Below are positions 32,948 through 40,236 of a stretch of 64,000 bases of DNA, in pieces. The notes beneath the pieces were generated by a model. That model worked only from the letters and a program-made list of their open reading frames with translations. It was not told the origin of the DNA and searched no databases. Numbering within the stretch: position 1 is the stretch's first letter; every line of letters starts with the position of its first letter. Position numbers and translations under genes: made by a program. The DNA is from Plut-88900 sp965116945 (lineage in GTDB: Bacteria; Chloroflexota; Dehalococcoidia; Plut-88900): positions 1,984,001 through 2,048,000 of the forward strand of contig OZ220734.1 of the NCBI GenBank assembly GCA_965116945.1. The letters run 5' to 3'.

Positions 32948-34336
32948 TTAGTTTTCGAAGGTCTGCTGGAACTGGATCCAGCGCTCGCGCCAGCCATCTG
33001 TGCGCTCACCGACGTGCACTTCGTCCTTGAAGATGGCGAAGGGAATGTTGGCAGTGGAGGATGGGAGCTCATCACGGACTTCATCGTACTCAGGCGCCTC
33101 CAGGAACGGAAGCGACTTGGTGTTGATGGGCCCGTAGGTGATGAACTGGGCCATGCGGGCGTTGATGTCTGGGAAGGAGGTCCAGGCCATGTAGAGCTGG
33201 GCCAGCTCGAAAGCCTGCGGGTCCTGCTCCTTCAGGCCGTTGATTACGCCGAATACGCCCGTGTTCAGGACGTGGCCGCACTCCCAGCAAACCCTGATCG
33301 GCTCGCCTTCCTGGGCGGCGTTGAAAATTCGGCCGTTCCAGGCGGTGCATAGGGCCATCTCGCCGCTGATCAAATTCTGCGGGCAGTCGGAACCCGTCTG
33401 CCAGAACCAGTCGACCTGTCCCTTGTACTCCTCGAATAGCTCGAAGGCACGGTCTACCTGCTCATCAGTCAGAGCAGAGAGGCTTGCCCGACCCTCTGCG
33501 GTGTCGAGAAGCTCGGGGTTCTTGGACAGGAGAACGAACACCATCTCGTGGTCCGGGTAGTATGCCCAGGCCCGACGCCCGGGGAACTTCTCGGCATCGT
33601 AGATGTCAGCCATCGTGTGAGGCTGGTTGTCCGCCGGGAAAACGTCTGTGTTGTAGGCCCAGACTTCAGACCAGGTGATGCCACCGCCGCCGATGTACGG
33701 AGACTTGGTGACCTCCAGGAAGTCCCGGTTGTCGATGATGCTGAAGTCCAGCTCCTCCAGGTCTCCGGTGTTGGAAAGCTGGTGGATGGAACCGGTGCCG
33801 GTGTCGAACAGGTGCCAGGTAACGTTACCGGACTGGGACCTGGCTCTCACATTACCGAGGGTCGGCTGTGAGTCGTCAATAATGTCGATGCCGAACTGCT
33901 CGGCAAAGGGAACTGCGTAAGCCTGGCGCTGTGCCGACTGGTACGCTCCGCCCCAGGATGCGAATACGAGGCTCTGGCCTCGGTACTTCTGGAGCTCGTT
34001 CTCAATCTCTTCCCTGGTTGCCGGCTCTTCGACGGTCCACTCCGACCTCGGCCTCAGGCCGGTCTCCTCCATGGCATCCTCATCCTCATCCTCTTCCATC
34101 ATGGCAGTCGGGGTAGGTTCAGGCATGGCCTCTTCTTCCGCCGGCTCCTCCTCTTCCTCTTCCATCATGGCGGTAGCCTCAGGCATGGCCTCTTCTTCCA
34201 CCGGCTCAGGGGTGGCCGTTGCGGCTTCACCACAAGCCAGACCAATTAGAAGGGCAAGGGCCAGCACCGCGAACAGGGCCAGGAAGGTCCTGTTTCGGGT
34301 CAAGCCCTTGACCCTGGACTTTTTGGTTGATCTCAT
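32948..34336 (-). CDS. PotD-like extracellular solute-binding lipoprotein, paralogue 3
   Basis: The third tandem copy, 462 residues. The lipobox reads LIGLACGEA and the stalk is the most acidic of the three (EEEEEEPAEEEAMPE). The binding domain is of the same type (LVFASWGGAYQSAQRQAYAV, SDCPQNLISGEMALCTAWNGRIF). I chose the ATG at 34336, with AAGGAAGAAAG before it, rather than the upstream TTG. It is the most upstream of the set on this strand, and the one most likely to have its own promoter in the gap before the divergent SDR gene. Confidence 0.88.
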   Translation of the reverse strand: MRSTKKSRVKGLTRNRTFLALFAVLALALLIGLACGEAATATPEPVEEEAMPEATAMMEEEEEEPAEEEAMPEPTPTAMMEEDEDEDAMEETGLRPRSEWTVEEPATREEIENELQKYRGQSLVFASWGGAYQSAQRQAYAVPFAEQFGIDIIDDSQPTLGNVRARSQSGNVTWHLFDTGTGSIHQLSNTGDLEELDFSIIDNRDFLEVTKSPYIGGGGITWSEVWAYNTDVFPADNQPHTMADIYDAEKFPGRRAWAYYPDHEMVFVLLSKNPELLDTAEGRASLSALTDEQVDRAFELFEEYKGQVDWFWQTGSDCPQNLISGEMALCTAWNGRIFNAAQEGEPIRVCWECGHVLNTGVFGVINGLKEQDPQAFELAQLYMAWTSFPDINARMAQFITYGPINTKSLPFLEAPEYDEVRDELPSSTANIPFAIFKDEVHVGERTDGWRERWIQFQQTFEN

Positions 34337-34351
34337 CTTTCTTCCTTTCAA

Positions 34352-34707
34352 AATACCTTTCTCAGGCTTTTCGCCTGCTCAAAAAAACACCGGCTTCAAT
34401 CCAGGGACTTAGATATCGGGCATACACCACCTCCTGGTTGCCGGGGACCACGGGGTGTTGGCCGTTCCAACTGATTGATACGGCCGAGACCAGAATATTT
34501 CGGTTTTATGGGCACGCAAGCAGCGTCCCGTAGTCTCTGTGGAATTACACAAACTGTCCGCCATTTCCCACAGTAGCCATCCTACGGCCAGCTGGCCGGA
34601 TGTCGCACAATTGTAAGTTTGCAGTAATCACGCTGTCAAATTATGCTTGGCCCGCCGGCGTTCGTCGCGCCCTGCACCTCGGAAATCCAAATCGCGGAGG
34701 CAATATA
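34352..34707. other. non-coding gap between divergent genes
   Basis: About 350 bp between binding-protein paralogue 3 and the SDR gene. It should hold both promoters. I see no clear -35/-10 pair, RNA gene or long inverted repeat. Confidence 0.35.
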
Positions 34708-35484
34708 TTGGCCCACGCCGACCTGTTCGACTTGACCGGCCAAATCGCCATTGTAACTGGCGCATCATCCGGCCTTGGCGTCACTTTCTGCGAGGCCCTG
34801 GCCGAGGCCGGCGCGGACCTCGCCATCTGCGCCCGACGTGTGGGTATGATGGAGCAGACGGCCGAAATGGTCAGAGCCCTTGGTCGCCGCTGCCTCGCCG
34901 TGCAAACGGATGTAACCGTACCCGACGAGATAGACTCCTTTGTCGACCAGGTTATCGCCGAATATGGAAGAATCGATATCCTAGTCAACAACGCTGGCAT
35001 AACAATTCTTAAAGCCAAGGACGCCACAAACGCCGACTTCGACGCCTACCACAAGGTTATGGATACCAACGTCACAGGCTCGGCGAGGTTTGCATACAGG
35101 ATTGGTAAGGAGATGCTGTCCCAAGAATATGGCCGCATCATCAACCTATCCTCGATATTAGGGGTGGTGGGGGGAGTGCCCCAAGGCCCATCCTGGGCGT
35201 ACTCCATATCCAAGCACAGTGTCGTTGGCCTGACCCGGGCCTGCGCTATTCAGTGGGCTGAACATGGGATCACCGTCAACGCCCTTGCCCCGGGATACTT
35301 CCCCAGCGAGCAAGTCTTCGTCGGAGGCAACCCTGACGAGGAAGACCTCAAATACCGAACTCCCATGCGCCGACAGGGCAGGCCAGAGGAGCTGAAGACC
35401 GCATTGCTCTTTCTCTCTTCCCCCCAGTCCGGCTTCATAACAGGCCAGACCATAGTGGTAGACGGCGGCTGGAGCGTCTGGTAG
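34708..35484 (+). CDS. SDR-family oxidoreductase
   Basis: A classical short-chain dehydrogenase of about 258 residues. The cofactor site is IAIVTGASSGLG, the structural NNAG is VNNAGI, and the catalytic triad is SS/Y/K in INLSSILG and WAYSISKHS. The C-terminal SGFITGQTIVVDGGWSV completes the family pattern. I chose the TTG at 34708 because GCGGAGG stands 7 bp before it and the length then matches the family. The longer frame from 34600 adds 36 residues without a match. It is convergent with the LLM oxidoreductase gene, 18 bp apart. Confidence 0.92.
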   Translation: MAHADLFDLTGQIAIVTGASSGLGVTFCEALAEAGADLAICARRVGMMEQTAEMVRALGRRCLAVQTDVTVPDEIDSFVDQVIAEYGRIDILVNNAGITILKAKDATNADFDAYHKVMDTNVTGSARFAYRIGKEMLSQEYGRIINLSSILGVVGGVPQGPSWAYSISKHSVVGLTRACAIQWAEHGITVNALAPGYFPSEQVFVGGNPDEEDLKYRTPMRRQGRPEELKTALLFLSSPQSGFITGQTIVVDGGWSVW

Positions 35485-35502
35485 GGGGATGCCTGGGAAG
35501 CC

Positions 35503-36636
35503 CTAGGCGAACCTCGGCAGAACCTTCTCCGAGAACATGGATAGGCTCTTCATCACTTGCTCGTGGGTAAGCCCCGGGATGTTGTGGAACAGCACCATGT
35601 GTTCCAGACCCAACTCCTCCTGATACCTCTCGATCTGCTCCGAAACCGAGTCCGGAGTCCCGACAAATATCAAGTCGTGAGAGTCCTCAAACTCGAAGCA
35701 GTCTGCGGTCAGGTCGTCCTCAGAGAACTCTCCCTCGGTCAACATTGCTTTCCTTGACATGGGAATATCCGTGGAAGTAAGCCTCTCCCGGTACCCGAGC
35801 CCTTCCCGAAGGTCCTTTATAGCCTGTTCTCGGGTCTCCGCAACGTAGGTGGGCCGCATAACGGCCAGCTTCTGTGGTGCTGGATTCGGCCCGGCCTGAA
35901 CGTCCGGGAAGTCCTCTGCATATCCGGCCCAGTGCCCCCTGATCTTCTCCATGGTGCTCCGCATGCTGATAACCCCAACATCCCGGGCCGCCGCGAACTT
36001 GTGTGACGTTACGGAGTCTGCCATCTGGTAAATGGGGGGGTGGGGCTTCTGGAAGGGCTTGGGCAGAATGCTGAGGGCCACCATCTCTCCATCACGGTTG
36101 TGGTAGCGGGAGTCCCAATTCATCGGGTTGGGTTCCTTCCATCCGGGAACCGGAAAAGTGAAGAAATCGCCCTCGTGGCGAAACACATCCTGGGTCCAGG
36201 CGCCCTTGATGATGTCCAGGCTTTCGGCGAAGAGAGAATAGTTTTGGGCGTTGTTAAGCCTGTCTGCGTGGACGTTGAACTGCAGCCCCGACCGGCTGTC
36301 ATAACCACGGGCGATGCCAAAGTCCACCCGGCCCTTGGTCATGTTGTCCAGCATCGCAATGTCTTCGGCCACGCGGATAGGGTGCCAGTCGGGTAGTATG
36401 ACCCCGCACTGCCCGACCCTGATACGCTCAGTATGTGCTGCCAGGTCCGCCCCGACCAGGATCGGATTTGTCATAGCCCGGTTCCAGCCGTCCCAGGAAA
36501 AATGATGCTCCGCCAGCCATACAGTGGTGAAGCCTGCCTGGTCCAGGAGCCCGGCTATGTCCCGGAACTCATCTGTCAGCTTGTCCCAGGGATATACCTC
36601 TCCGAAGTGATAGTAGACGGTGCTGTCGAAACGCAT
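35503..36636 (-). CDS. LLM-class flavin-dependent oxidoreductase (luciferase-like)
   Basis: A 377-residue TIM-barrel flavin monooxygenase-like protein. Typical segments are TTVWLAEHHF (about 34-43), DLAAHTERIRVGQCGVILPDWHPIRVAEDIAMLDNMTKGRVDFGIARGYD (about 65-115) and GTPDSVSEQIERYQEELGLEHMVLF. FMN or F420 is the expected cofactor, and the substrate is unknown. It is downstream of the CDGSH gene in the same direction (33 bp), so the two may be co-transcribed. Multiple LLM paralogues are characteristic of SAR202-type Chloroflexota. Confidence 0.9.
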   Translation of the reverse strand: MRFDSTVYYHFGEVYPWDKLTDEFRDIAGLLDQAGFTTVWLAEHHFSWDGWNRAMTNPILVGADLAAHTERIRVGQCGVILPDWHPIRVAEDIAMLDNMTKGRVDFGIARGYDSRSGLQFNVHADRLNNAQNYSLFAESLDIIKGAWTQDVFRHEGDFFTFPVPGWKEPNPMNWDSRYHNRDGEMVALSILPKPFQKPHPPIYQMADSVTSHKFAAARDVGVISMRSTMEKIRGHWAGYAEDFPDVQAGPNPAPQKLAVMRPTYVAETREQAIKDLREGLGYRERLTSTDIPMSRKAMLTEGEFSEDDLTADCFEFEDSHDLIFVGTPDSVSEQIERYQEELGLEHMVLFHNIPGLTHEQVMKSLSMFSEKVLPRFA

Positions 36637-36669
36637 GCGTACCCTCGTCTCCAGGTTCTCGGGTTCCGG

Positions 36670-36870
36670 CTACCCGGCCTCCGACTCGTCCTTGAAACCT
36701 ATGGAGACGTGGGTCCCGTCGCAGTAGGGCTTGTTGGAGGAGGCTCCACACCTGCAGAGGAAAACCTTTCTGCGCTGCTTGTAGGGATTGCTGTTGTGGT
36801 CCAGAACGGTGAACTCGCCGGTGACCTCGTAGGGGCCGTCTTTGGTGGCCTGAATGTTGCCGCCTGCCAT
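36670..36870 (-). CDS. CDGSH-type iron-sulfur protein
   Basis: A 66-residue mini-protein with the zf-CDGSH motif CRCGASSNKPYCDGTH (residues about 40-55): three Cys and one His bind a [2Fe-2S] cluster. Upstream is a small basic beta strand region, DGPYEVTGEFTVLDHNSNPYKQ. Such single-domain proteins transfer electrons or clusters. It directly precedes the LLM oxidoreductase gene, which could be its redox partner; this is inference from position. Confidence 0.87.
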   Translation of the reverse strand: MAGGNIQATKDGPYEVTGEFTVLDHNSNPYKQRRKVFLCRCGASSNKPYCDGTHVSIGFKDESEAG

Positions 36871-37257
36871 GAGTGGAGTCTCCTTTATTCAATGAGGGAT
36901 GGGGGTTAATCCTCGGCTAGTGTATCGTGTAGAGGCGAGTTAGTCACCCATGAGGACATCTTTGCATAATCTTCGTTCCGGCCGCCGAAGACTGGCATCC
37001 ATCCTTTAGGGGCGGGGCATTCCACTGCCCTGAGCCGAGTCGAAGAACCTGTTCCGAGTCCCCCGAGGGAGTTTCAAGAGGGAAATGGGCAGAGTGTACT
37101 GCTCGCCCAACGCGGAGCCACGTAGATTCCTCAAATAGACCCCGCCTTTGACGAAGAGTGCAACACATACGTACACTTCCAAACAGGCTCTGAGATACCC
37201 CGGAATCGCGACCATGCGCAATAGTCTACATAAAGCACACGCTTGGGCGAGGACATC
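36871..37257. other. non-coding gap with dispersed-repeat sequence
   Basis: About 390 bp between divergent genes. It holds a copy of the CCGGCCGCC-type repeat at 36974-37004 and CTGAGCCGAGTCGAAG sequence of dispersed-repeat character. I see no gene or clear promoter in it. Confidence 0.4.
36974..37004. repeat. short dispersed repeat copy A
   Basis: CGTTCCGGCCGCC followed by GAAGACTGGCATCCATCC. It matches 38456-38490 with few differences (TTCCGGCCGCC, then AAG, then GG and ATCCA in the same order). REP-like repeats with a CCGG hairpin core are common in bacterial gaps. Confidence 0.55.
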
Positions 37258-38364
37258 ATGACTAGAAACGGACTGAAGTTCATGGACTCGGATATGCACG
37301 TCATTGAGCCTGCCGACCTCTGGCAGCGCTACATAGACCCCGAATACCGGGAACGCGCCCCCGTGGGCCTTACCCGTTACCAGCAGGACCTCTGTGTAGA
37401 GATCGACGGAGAGCAGATCCCCAGAGATGTTCACGACGACCTCTTCAAAGAAAAGGCCGGGCCCCTGGAGGTTTACCAGGATCCCATACATAGTGGCTGG
37501 GACCCTGCCTCCCAGGTACGCGCCATGGACAAGGAGGGTATGGATTTGGCCCTCATGTACCCATCCCGAGGCCTCTTCGCCGTAGCCACGGACAAGCTGG
37601 CACCTTCCTTCGGAGCGGCCATTGCGCGGGCTTACAACGACTGGATGTCGGACTTCTGCAGCCCCTATCCGGACCGGATGAAGGGCATCGGCATGGTCTT
37701 TCCTACGGACATAGAGGAGGCCGTAAAGGAGGCCAAAAGGTGCGTCAACAGCCTGGCCTTTAAGGGAGTGTTTATCCGGCCCAATCTCTACCTCGGACGC
37801 AACTGGCACGACCCTTACTACGATCCCCTCTGGCAGGAAATCGAGGCCCTTGATGCGTCAGTCGGGTTTCACGAAGGCTCTCATGTCCCCCTGCCCGAGG
37901 CCGGGGCCCAGTTCGAAGGTGACTATTGGCTGTTTCACACCTGCTGCCATTCAATGGAGATGATGATGGCGGCGGTGAGCATGATCGGTGGCGGTGTTTT
38001 GGAGCGGTTCCCGACCCTCCGTGTCGCATTCCTGGAGGCCAACTGCTCCTGGGTCCCGTGGCTCATGTGGCGCATGGACGACCATTTCGAATTCTCCGGC
38101 AAGATGGAGGCCCCAACCCTCTCAATGACCCCCGGCGACTACTTTAAGCGACAATGCTTCGTCTCCGTCGAGCCGGAGGAGTCCCCCGTAGCGATGGTGC
38201 AGGACTATGGCCTTGAAGACACAGTGGTCCTCTCCACCGATTACCCCCACCCCGACTCCAAGTTCCCCCACGCCGTGGACATGTTCATGTACCTCCCCCT
38301 CTCCGACTCCATGAGGCGTAAGACCATGTGGGACAACTGCGCCCGCCTCTACGGCATTACCTAA
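37258..38364 (+). CDS. amidohydrolase_2 family protein
   Basis: A 368-residue TIM-barrel amidohydrolase. The N-terminal DMHVIEPADLWQRYIDPEYRERAP (MDSDMHVIEP) contains the DxH-like metal motif. GFHEGSHVPLPEAG and the conserved STDYPHPDSKFPHAV complete the family pattern. It resembles the decarboxylase/hydrolase group around ACMSD. I chose the ATG at 37258 since GGGCGAGGA precedes it. Two further members at 59.9 and 61.1 kb share DGHILEPADMW or GDSHVDLTW starts, showing an expanded family. Substrate unknown. Confidence 0.85.
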   Translation: MTRNGLKFMDSDMHVIEPADLWQRYIDPEYRERAPVGLTRYQQDLCVEIDGEQIPRDVHDDLFKEKAGPLEVYQDPIHSGWDPASQVRAMDKEGMDLALMYPSRGLFAVATDKLAPSFGAAIARAYNDWMSDFCSPYPDRMKGIGMVFPTDIEEAVKEAKRCVNSLAFKGVFIRPNLYLGRNWHDPYYDPLWQEIEALDASVGFHEGSHVPLPEAGAQFEGDYWLFHTCCHSMEMMMAAVSMIGGGVLERFPTLRVAFLEANCSWVPWLMWRMDDHFEFSGKMEAPTLSMTPGDYFKRQCFVSVEPEESPVAMVQDYGLEDTVVLSTDYPHPDSKFPHAVDMFMYLPLSDSMRRKTMWDNCARLYGIT

Positions 38365-38455
38365 AGGCAAGGACCTTCCCCTCCCATCTCGATGCCCCTG
38401 AGAATCACCGGTGCCTCTCCCGTCACGGAACCCGAATCCAGCAATCCACGCATGC

Positions 38456-38490
38456 CGTCATTCCGGCCGCCAAGAACCGGAATCCACCCC
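38456..38490. repeat. short dispersed repeat copy B
   Basis: CGTCATTCCGGCCGCC, then AAGAACCGGAATCCACCCC. The arms ATTCCGG and CCGGAAT can form a 7-bp hairpin. It resembles the copy at 36974-37004. Confidence 0.6.
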
Positions 38491-38518
38491 GCGGAGGTGC
38501 GTGGCGGGGTGTCCAAAT

Positions 38519-38614
38519 CCCCACTCCCTTGGCGGGATTTTTGCATAACCCAATCCAAGGGGCTGGAGGGTGGTGTCCAGTCCCCTCTTCTTGAGGGGAG
38601 AGGGCTAGGGTGAG
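38519..38614 (-). repeat. dispersed ~97-bp repeat, copy 1
   Basis: Read on the minus strand it begins CTCACCCTAGCCCTCTCCCC and ends with CCAAGGGAGTGGG. It aligns along its length, with only scattered substitutions, to 52431-52528. Both ends carry CTCTCCC and GGGAG arms in opposite orientation. No coding potential. Confidence 0.75.
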
Positions 38615-38673
38615 GGTGAATGCAAATCCACTGAGCCATCGCATCCATTGTGAGCCTGCTTCGCCCTCCTCTC

Positions 38674-38706
38674 TTGACATGACCATATGTTCTATAAGAA
38701 TATATG
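38674..38706 (+). promoter_or_regulatory. promoter with overlapping operator-like palindrome before the radical SAM gene
   Basis: TTGACA at 38674-38679 is a perfect -35. The imperfect palindrome with arms CATATGTTCT (38684-38693) and AGAATATATG (38697-38706), nine of ten positions pairing, then covers the spacer and -10 region. The gene starts at 38733. A bound repressor would block this promoter. Confidence 0.5.
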
Positions 38707-38732
38707 TGCTATCACCGTGAAGGGAGAACAGT

Positions 38733-40076
38733 ATGCTCATTAGACGCCCCCCCGATACCTTTGAAAAACTCCAACTCCTCGGAGGCATGGCCACAGACGA
38801 CGTACTCTCGCAGCCCCAGAAGAAGTCCAGGGAGCGGAGACCCTATTCCGAACCGGGGAAAAACCCGATGCCCGGCGTCTACAAGGCGTCGATGCCCAAC
38901 GGCAAGACCATCAGCCTCATGCGAGTCATGTTCACCGACTTCTGCAAGATGGACTGTCACTTTTGCCCCAACAGCCACTGGGTCCCGAGAAAACGCTTCG
39001 CATTCAAACGGGAGGAATTGGCCTCCGCCTTTATGGAACTCCATCGCCGCCACACCGTCGACGGGCTGTTCCTCAGCTCCGGAGTTGCCGGCACCGGCTC
39101 CAAGACCACGGCCAAGCTCATAGACGTGGTGCAGATCATCCGCAAAAAGTATGGTTTCAAAGGCTACATCCACCTGAAAGTCATGCCGGGCGTGGAGAGG
39201 GAATACGTGGAGGCCGCCCACAAACTCGGCACCCGACTCTCGGTGAACATCGAGACCCCAAGTGTCGATAGGATGCGCACTCTCAGTAAAATGAAGGAAC
39301 TTGAACGGGACATCCTGGCCCCGATGAAATGGATCGACGAACTGAACCGGGAGAGGTCTGGTGGGGCTGTGGGGCAGGTAACCCAGTTCGTGGTCGGCGC
39401 AGCCAACGAATCGGACAGGGAGGTCTTTCAACGCATAGACCAGCTGTACGGCGACTGGAACTTGAAACGGGTCTACTACTCAAACTTTCAGCCGATTCCC
39501 TACACGCCCCTTGAAGAACACCCCCCTACATCCATGACCCGGTCCCACCGGCTCTACCAGATGGACTGGCTGAAACGCATCTACAAATTCTCAAACGAAG
39601 AGATAGGTTTGGCCTTCGATGAATCCGGCTACCTGTCCATGGACACCGACCCCAAGTCCGTCATAGCCCTCGAGAACCTGGACGCGTTTCCGGTAGACAT
39701 AAACTATTCCACCAGGGACCAGATGCTCCGGGTCCCGGGTCTCGGGCCTACCGCGGCAGAGCGCATTCTGCGACAGCGCAGGATGCATACCGTTGACTCA
39801 TGGCGAGACCTCCAGGCAATGGGGGTAGTCAAGAAACGGGCCTGGCCCTACCTCGTCTTCCCAGGCCACCGACCTCCGAAAGCCAAGCAGCTGAGAATGG
39901 AACTGTTCCGCTCACCGGCACCCCAGCCCCAACCCACCGGTGTGGCCGGATTGAACCTGCCCCAGGCTGCACCTTGTGGCTCCATCCGGACCTGCACCGG
40001 ATGCCCGCTCTACGGCCAGCCGGGACACCCGGGTTCCGAAAGCACAGGCGCTGCGGAATTGGCCGGAGTTGGCTGA
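38733..40076 (+). CDS. DNA modification/repair-type radical SAM protein
   Basis: A 447-residue radical SAM enzyme. The cluster motif is CKMDCHFCPN (about 71-80), Cys-x3-Cys-x2-Cys. A helix-hairpin-helix segment PGLGPTAAERILRQRR (about 330-345) follows, then a C-terminal Cys-containing tail (CGSIRTCTGCPLYGQ). This is the layout of the putative DNA modification/repair radical SAM family that usually travels with a uracil-DNA-glycosylase-type protein. A family-5 glycosylase is in this window at 50.7 kb but is not adjacent. ATG follows GAAGGGAGAA. Confidence 0.85.
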   Translation: MLIRRPPDTFEKLQLLGGMATDDVLSQPQKKSRERRPYSEPGKNPMPGVYKASMPNGKTISLMRVMFTDFCKMDCHFCPNSHWVPRKRFAFKREELASAFMELHRRHTVDGLFLSSGVAGTGSKTTAKLIDVVQIIRKKYGFKGYIHLKVMPGVEREYVEAAHKLGTRLSVNIETPSVDRMRTLSKMKELERDILAPMKWIDELNRERSGGAVGQVTQFVVGAANESDREVFQRIDQLYGDWNLKRVYYSNFQPIPYTPLEEHPPTSMTRSHRLYQMDWLKRIYKFSNEEIGLAFDESGYLSMDTDPKSVIALENLDAFPVDINYSTRDQMLRVPGLGPTAAERILRQRRMHTVDSWRDLQAMGVVKKRAWPYLVFPGHRPPKAKQLRMELFRSPAPQPQPTGVAGLNLPQAAPCGSIRTCTGCPLYGQPGHPGSESTGAAELAGVG

Positions 40077-40181
40077 ACACCAAACCCACCTTTCTCCCTC
40101 ATAGGCCCCGAAGGAAAGGGGGAATCAAGTGGGCGAGGGTTCTCTCCGAGCGGAATAAAATCCTTATCCCGCAAAAGGAAG

Positions 40182-40211
40182 AGGCCCGACGTGCCTAGGC
40201 ACGTCGGGCCT
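40182..40211. terminator. perfect palindromic terminator between radical SAM gene and dnaK
   Basis: A 30-bp perfect palindrome (arms AGGCCCGACGTGCCT and its complement) with no loop, flanked by AAGG and TTTACT. It serves the convergent radical SAM and dnaK genes. Its left arm matches the terminator at 17540. Confidence 0.9.
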
Positions 40212-40236
40212 TTACTGATCCGCAATAACGTGAAAC

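Noticed and set aside
32576..33352. Plus-strand frames with Ser-rich SSSSIMAVGVGSG repeats at 30966, 32576 and 34071
   Set aside because: They are the antisense of the acidic stalks of the three binding lipoproteins.
29900..34336. CRISPR-like array in the repeated stalk regions
   Set aside because: The repeats are in frame within genes, variable in length and not separated by unique spacers of constant size.
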